From UTCFX2 sp002050125 (GTDB taxonomy: Bacteria; Chloroflexota; Anaerolineae; Anaerolineales; UBA4823): a stretch of 64,000 bases of DNA. Of this stretch, positions 62,404-64,000 are shown piece by piece. The position numbers were made by a program, and so were the translations under genes. A model generated the notes under the pieces. That model was not told the origin of the DNA, did no database searches, and was given only the letters and a program-made list of their open reading frames with translations. The stretch is from the NCBI GenBank assembly GCA_027494035.1, contig JAOSJQ010000001.1, positions 1,302,001-1,366,000 of the forward strand, in the 5' to 3' direction. Position 1 is the stretch's first letter. Each line of letters starts with the position of its first letter.

Positions 62404-63261
62404 TTATCTTGATCTTGCGACCAGGGGTTCCCCAACGCGGACATTAAGACGCCTGGCAGCGTCGCCGTTGACGACGCAGACCGCCAAGTCGTCGGCTTCG
62501 CCGAACAACGCTACCAATTCGCCGGGCTGTCCCTCGCCGAAGGTCTGCAGCAGACCGTGAATGCTCTGACCGGCGATTTCAACCGTCACGTCATCTAAGC
62601 CTGCAAGGTGCGCGTGCCTCAGGTTAGAAGAAAGGTTGCCAAAATTATCCACGATCACGATCTGACCGCGCCAGCCGTTTGCGGTGCGTTCCGGTTCGGG
62701 GATTTGCAGCAGGCGCGGGTCGTCGATCGGGCTTCCTAGATCGCCCAATACGACGCCGTTTGCCAGGTGCGCCGCCACGGGTGAGAAGATGTCCCGTCCG
62801 TGAAACACATTGCTCACCTCGCTCAGCCAGTATTTGGGCTGGTCCAGCTTTACAAACCGCACCGTTTCATTTTGCTGGCGGCTCTGCTGTACCAGCAAGG
62901 TGCAAAGCCCGTTGTCCGGTCCCACGAAGAACTGGCTGCCTATTTGGGCTGCAATTGGCCGGCGGGCTGTGCCCACGCCCGGGTCGACCACCCCCACATG
63001 AATCGTCCCCGGGGGAAAGAAGTGTGCCACCCGGCTGTAAGCCAGGGCGCCTTCGAGCACGTTTTGCGGGCTGATCTGGTGGGTGATGTCGGCGATCTTG
63101 ACCCCGGGCGCAATTCCCCAGATCACCCCTTTCATCACGCCATGATAGCCGTCTTTGGTTCCAAAATCGGTCAACAATGTGATAATCCGCAAAGTATTCA
63201 CGACTATAGCATGAGCACCCCCGGTCGTCAATATGATACAATTCTTTTCCGGCTTAATCAT
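62404..63261 (-). CDS. SAM hydroxide adenosyltransferase (DUF62), copy 2
   Basis: A 285-residue DUF62 enzyme, first gene of the leftward cluster. It shows ITLLTDFGTKDGYHGVMKGVIW, VVDPGVGTARRPIAAQ (Asp, Arg) and NVFHGRDIFSPVAAHLA (His), so the residues are complete. The start at 63261 gives a short extra N terminus. A GTG at 63201 (VNTLRIITLLTDFG) is an equally plausible start. The pair is clearly related but moderately divergent, so it is an old duplication. Confidence 0.88.
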   Translation of the reverse strand: MIKPEKNCIILTTGGAHAIVVNTLRIITLLTDFGTKDGYHGVMKGVIWGIAPGVKIADITHQISPQNVLEGALAYSRVAHFFPPGTIHVGVVDPGVGTARRPIAAQIGSQFFVGPDNGLCTLLVQQSRQQNETVRFVKLDQPKYWLSEVSNVFHGRDIFSPVAAHLANGVVLGDLGSPIDDPRLLQIPEPERTANGWRGQIVIVDNFGNLSSNLRHAHLAGLDDVTVEIAGQSIHGLLQTFGEGQPGELVALFGEADDLAVCVVNGDAARRLNVRVGEPLVARSR

Positions 63262-63314
63262 TGCCGGCGCAGGTTCACTCCTATACTGTGACCTTTTCGG
63301 ATTGAAAGCATCTA

Positions 63315-63941
63315 ATGAATAAAGAGAAGGCGAGAGTAGAAGATTTCTCTTTAGAGAAACTGCGGGCAGGCGATCGGGCTGAGTTTGCTCTATTGATGGA
63401 TGTCTATTCGGGCGTCGTTTATCGGCTCGGCATCAAGATGTTGGATGATCCGCAAGACGCTGAAGACATTCTCCAAGAGACTTTCATCAAGGCTTACCGT
63501 TATTTGGGTGACTTTGATGGGCGTTCGAGCCTGTCCACCTGGCTTTACCGCATTGCGACAAACGAAGCGTTGATGTTGATCCGCAAACGTAAGAATACTC
63601 CTCTTTCAATCGATGAGCAGCTCGACCAGGATCTGGAAATCGAAAAACCGTTCCAAATTGTGGATTGGTGCTGCCTGCCTGAAAAGGAAATGATGTCTGC
63701 CGAAGCCCGGCGCTACATGCACCAGGCGGTAGAACAACTATCGCCGAATCTGCGGGCGGTCTTTGTTTTGCGGGACATAGAAGGTCTTTCCACTGAAGAG
63801 ACCAGCCGGGCGCTCAACTTGAGCGAATCGGCGGTTAAGACCCGCCTTTCGCGTGCCCGCATGCGCCTAAGGGAACTCCTGACTGCATATTTCAGCGAGC
63901 GGATGGCTGCCCAGGGTGTAGCCGAAGCAGGAGACGACTGA
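63315..63941 (+). CDS. ECF-type RNA polymerase sigma factor
   Basis: A 208-residue sigma-70-family protein. Region 2 (about 30-100) has YSGVVYRLGIKMLDDPQDAEDILQETFIKAYRYLGDFDGRSSLSTWLYRIATNEALMLIRKRK, the core and -10 recognition segment. Region 4 (about 140-195) has LSPNLRAVFVLRDIEGLSTEETSRALNLSESAVKTRLSRARMRLRELL, an HTH for the -35. It lacks regions 1 and 3, as expected of the extracytoplasmic-function group. The gene that follows after 1 bp probably encodes its anti-sigma factor. Confidence 0.93.
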   Translation: MNKEKARVEDFSLEKLRAGDRAEFALLMDVYSGVVYRLGIKMLDDPQDAEDILQETFIKAYRYLGDFDGRSSLSTWLYRIATNEALMLIRKRKNTPLSIDEQLDQDLEIEKPFQIVDWCCLPEKEMMSAEARRYMHQAVEQLSPNLRAVFVLRDIEGLSTEETSRALNLSESAVKTRLSRARMRLRELLTAYFSERMAAQGVAEAGDD

Positions 63942-63942
63942 C

Positions 63943-64000
63943 ATGGATCATGAACACTGTCATTTGCTTCTGAACTCGCTTTCCGACTATGTCGAAGGCG
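63943..64000 (+). CDS. Probable anti-sigma factor (3' partial)
   Basis: Only the first 19 residues are visible (MDHEHCHLLLNSLSDYVEG), cut by the window edge. HxxxC followed by an LSDYVEG-like segment is the usual start of a zinc-finger (zf-HC2) anti-sigma factor. The position directly after an ECF sigma factor supports this. Confidence 0.65.
   Translation, partial: MDHEHCHLLLNSLSDYVEG

Overview
The window reads as a gene-dense chromosomal segment of a bacterium, most likely a member of the Chloroflexota (class Anaerolineae). I infer this from overall character only: lipoproteins with Pro/Thr/Ala-rich linkers, a fused lactate-utilisation LutB-LutC protein, a lone ECF transporter with a two-headed ATPase, and many sugar-oxidoreductase paralogues. 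No rRNA, tRNA, CRISPR array, insertion sequence or phage gene was recognised.

Layout. (1) 1-7.9 kb: the membrane half of respiratory complex I, nuoH (5' truncated by the window edge) through nuoN in canonical order, followed by a small DUF4404-like gene. (2) 8-14.1 kb: a TPR lipoprotein, a strongly promoted secreted Cys-containing protein of unknown function, then prfA-prmC-DUF218-coaBC, largely with overlapping ends. (3) 14.2-14.9 kb: a peroxiredoxin-glutaredoxin fusion whose peroxidatic Cys codon is an in-frame TGA followed by a SECIS-like hairpin, i.e. a probable selenoprotein. (4) 14.9-17.9 kb: a frameshifted P-type-ATPase-like protein that has lost the phosphorylated Asp and other catalytic motifs. 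(5) 18.0-39.8 kb: a sugar-catabolism region. A CUT2-type ABC transporter, whose binding protein contains a 99%-identical tandem duplication, and a Gfo/Idh/MocA dehydrogenase face left. A GntR regulator, TIM-barrel isomerase, dehydrogenase, DeoC-like aldolase, ROK kinase, HAD, deoxyhypusine-synthase-like protein and PfkB kinase face right. A second leftward set (isomerase, ROK, isomerase, dehydrogenase, DeoC, dehydrogenase) mirrors the first. The two arms meet at back-to-back consensus promoters with matching operator-like 10-mers. (6) 40-45 kb: arfB, a degenerate M14-like membrane protein, and lutA with a lutB-lutC fusion. (7) 45-58.4 kb: an SLC13-type permease, ATP-grasp ligase, molybdenum-cofactor-sulfurase-like aminotransferase, large secreted M4 metalloprotease, DUF2148 Fe-S protein, REC-PP2C phosphatase, AspT-like permease, small membrane protein and HAD hydrolase. 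(8) 58.4-63.3 kb: two tandem DUF62 (SAM hydroxide adenosyltransferase) genes leading into an ECF transporter (ATPase, S, T). (9) 63.3-64 kb: an ECF-type sigma factor and the start of its probable anti-sigma factor.

A technical pattern matters for reading the annotation. Seven gene breaks (coaBC, three in the ATPase-like gene, an isomerase, a ROK kinase, the AspT-like permease) are all repaired by adding one base, and six of them sit at runs of five or seven identical bases. I read most of them as homopolymer under-calls rather than true pseudogenes, and give full-length gene spans across them.

Promoters where visible are sigma-70-like, often of an extended -10 type (TGnTAnAAT). Three genes (prfA, arfB, the REC-PP2C gene) have the -10 box so close to the ATG that their mRNAs should be leaderless or nearly so.
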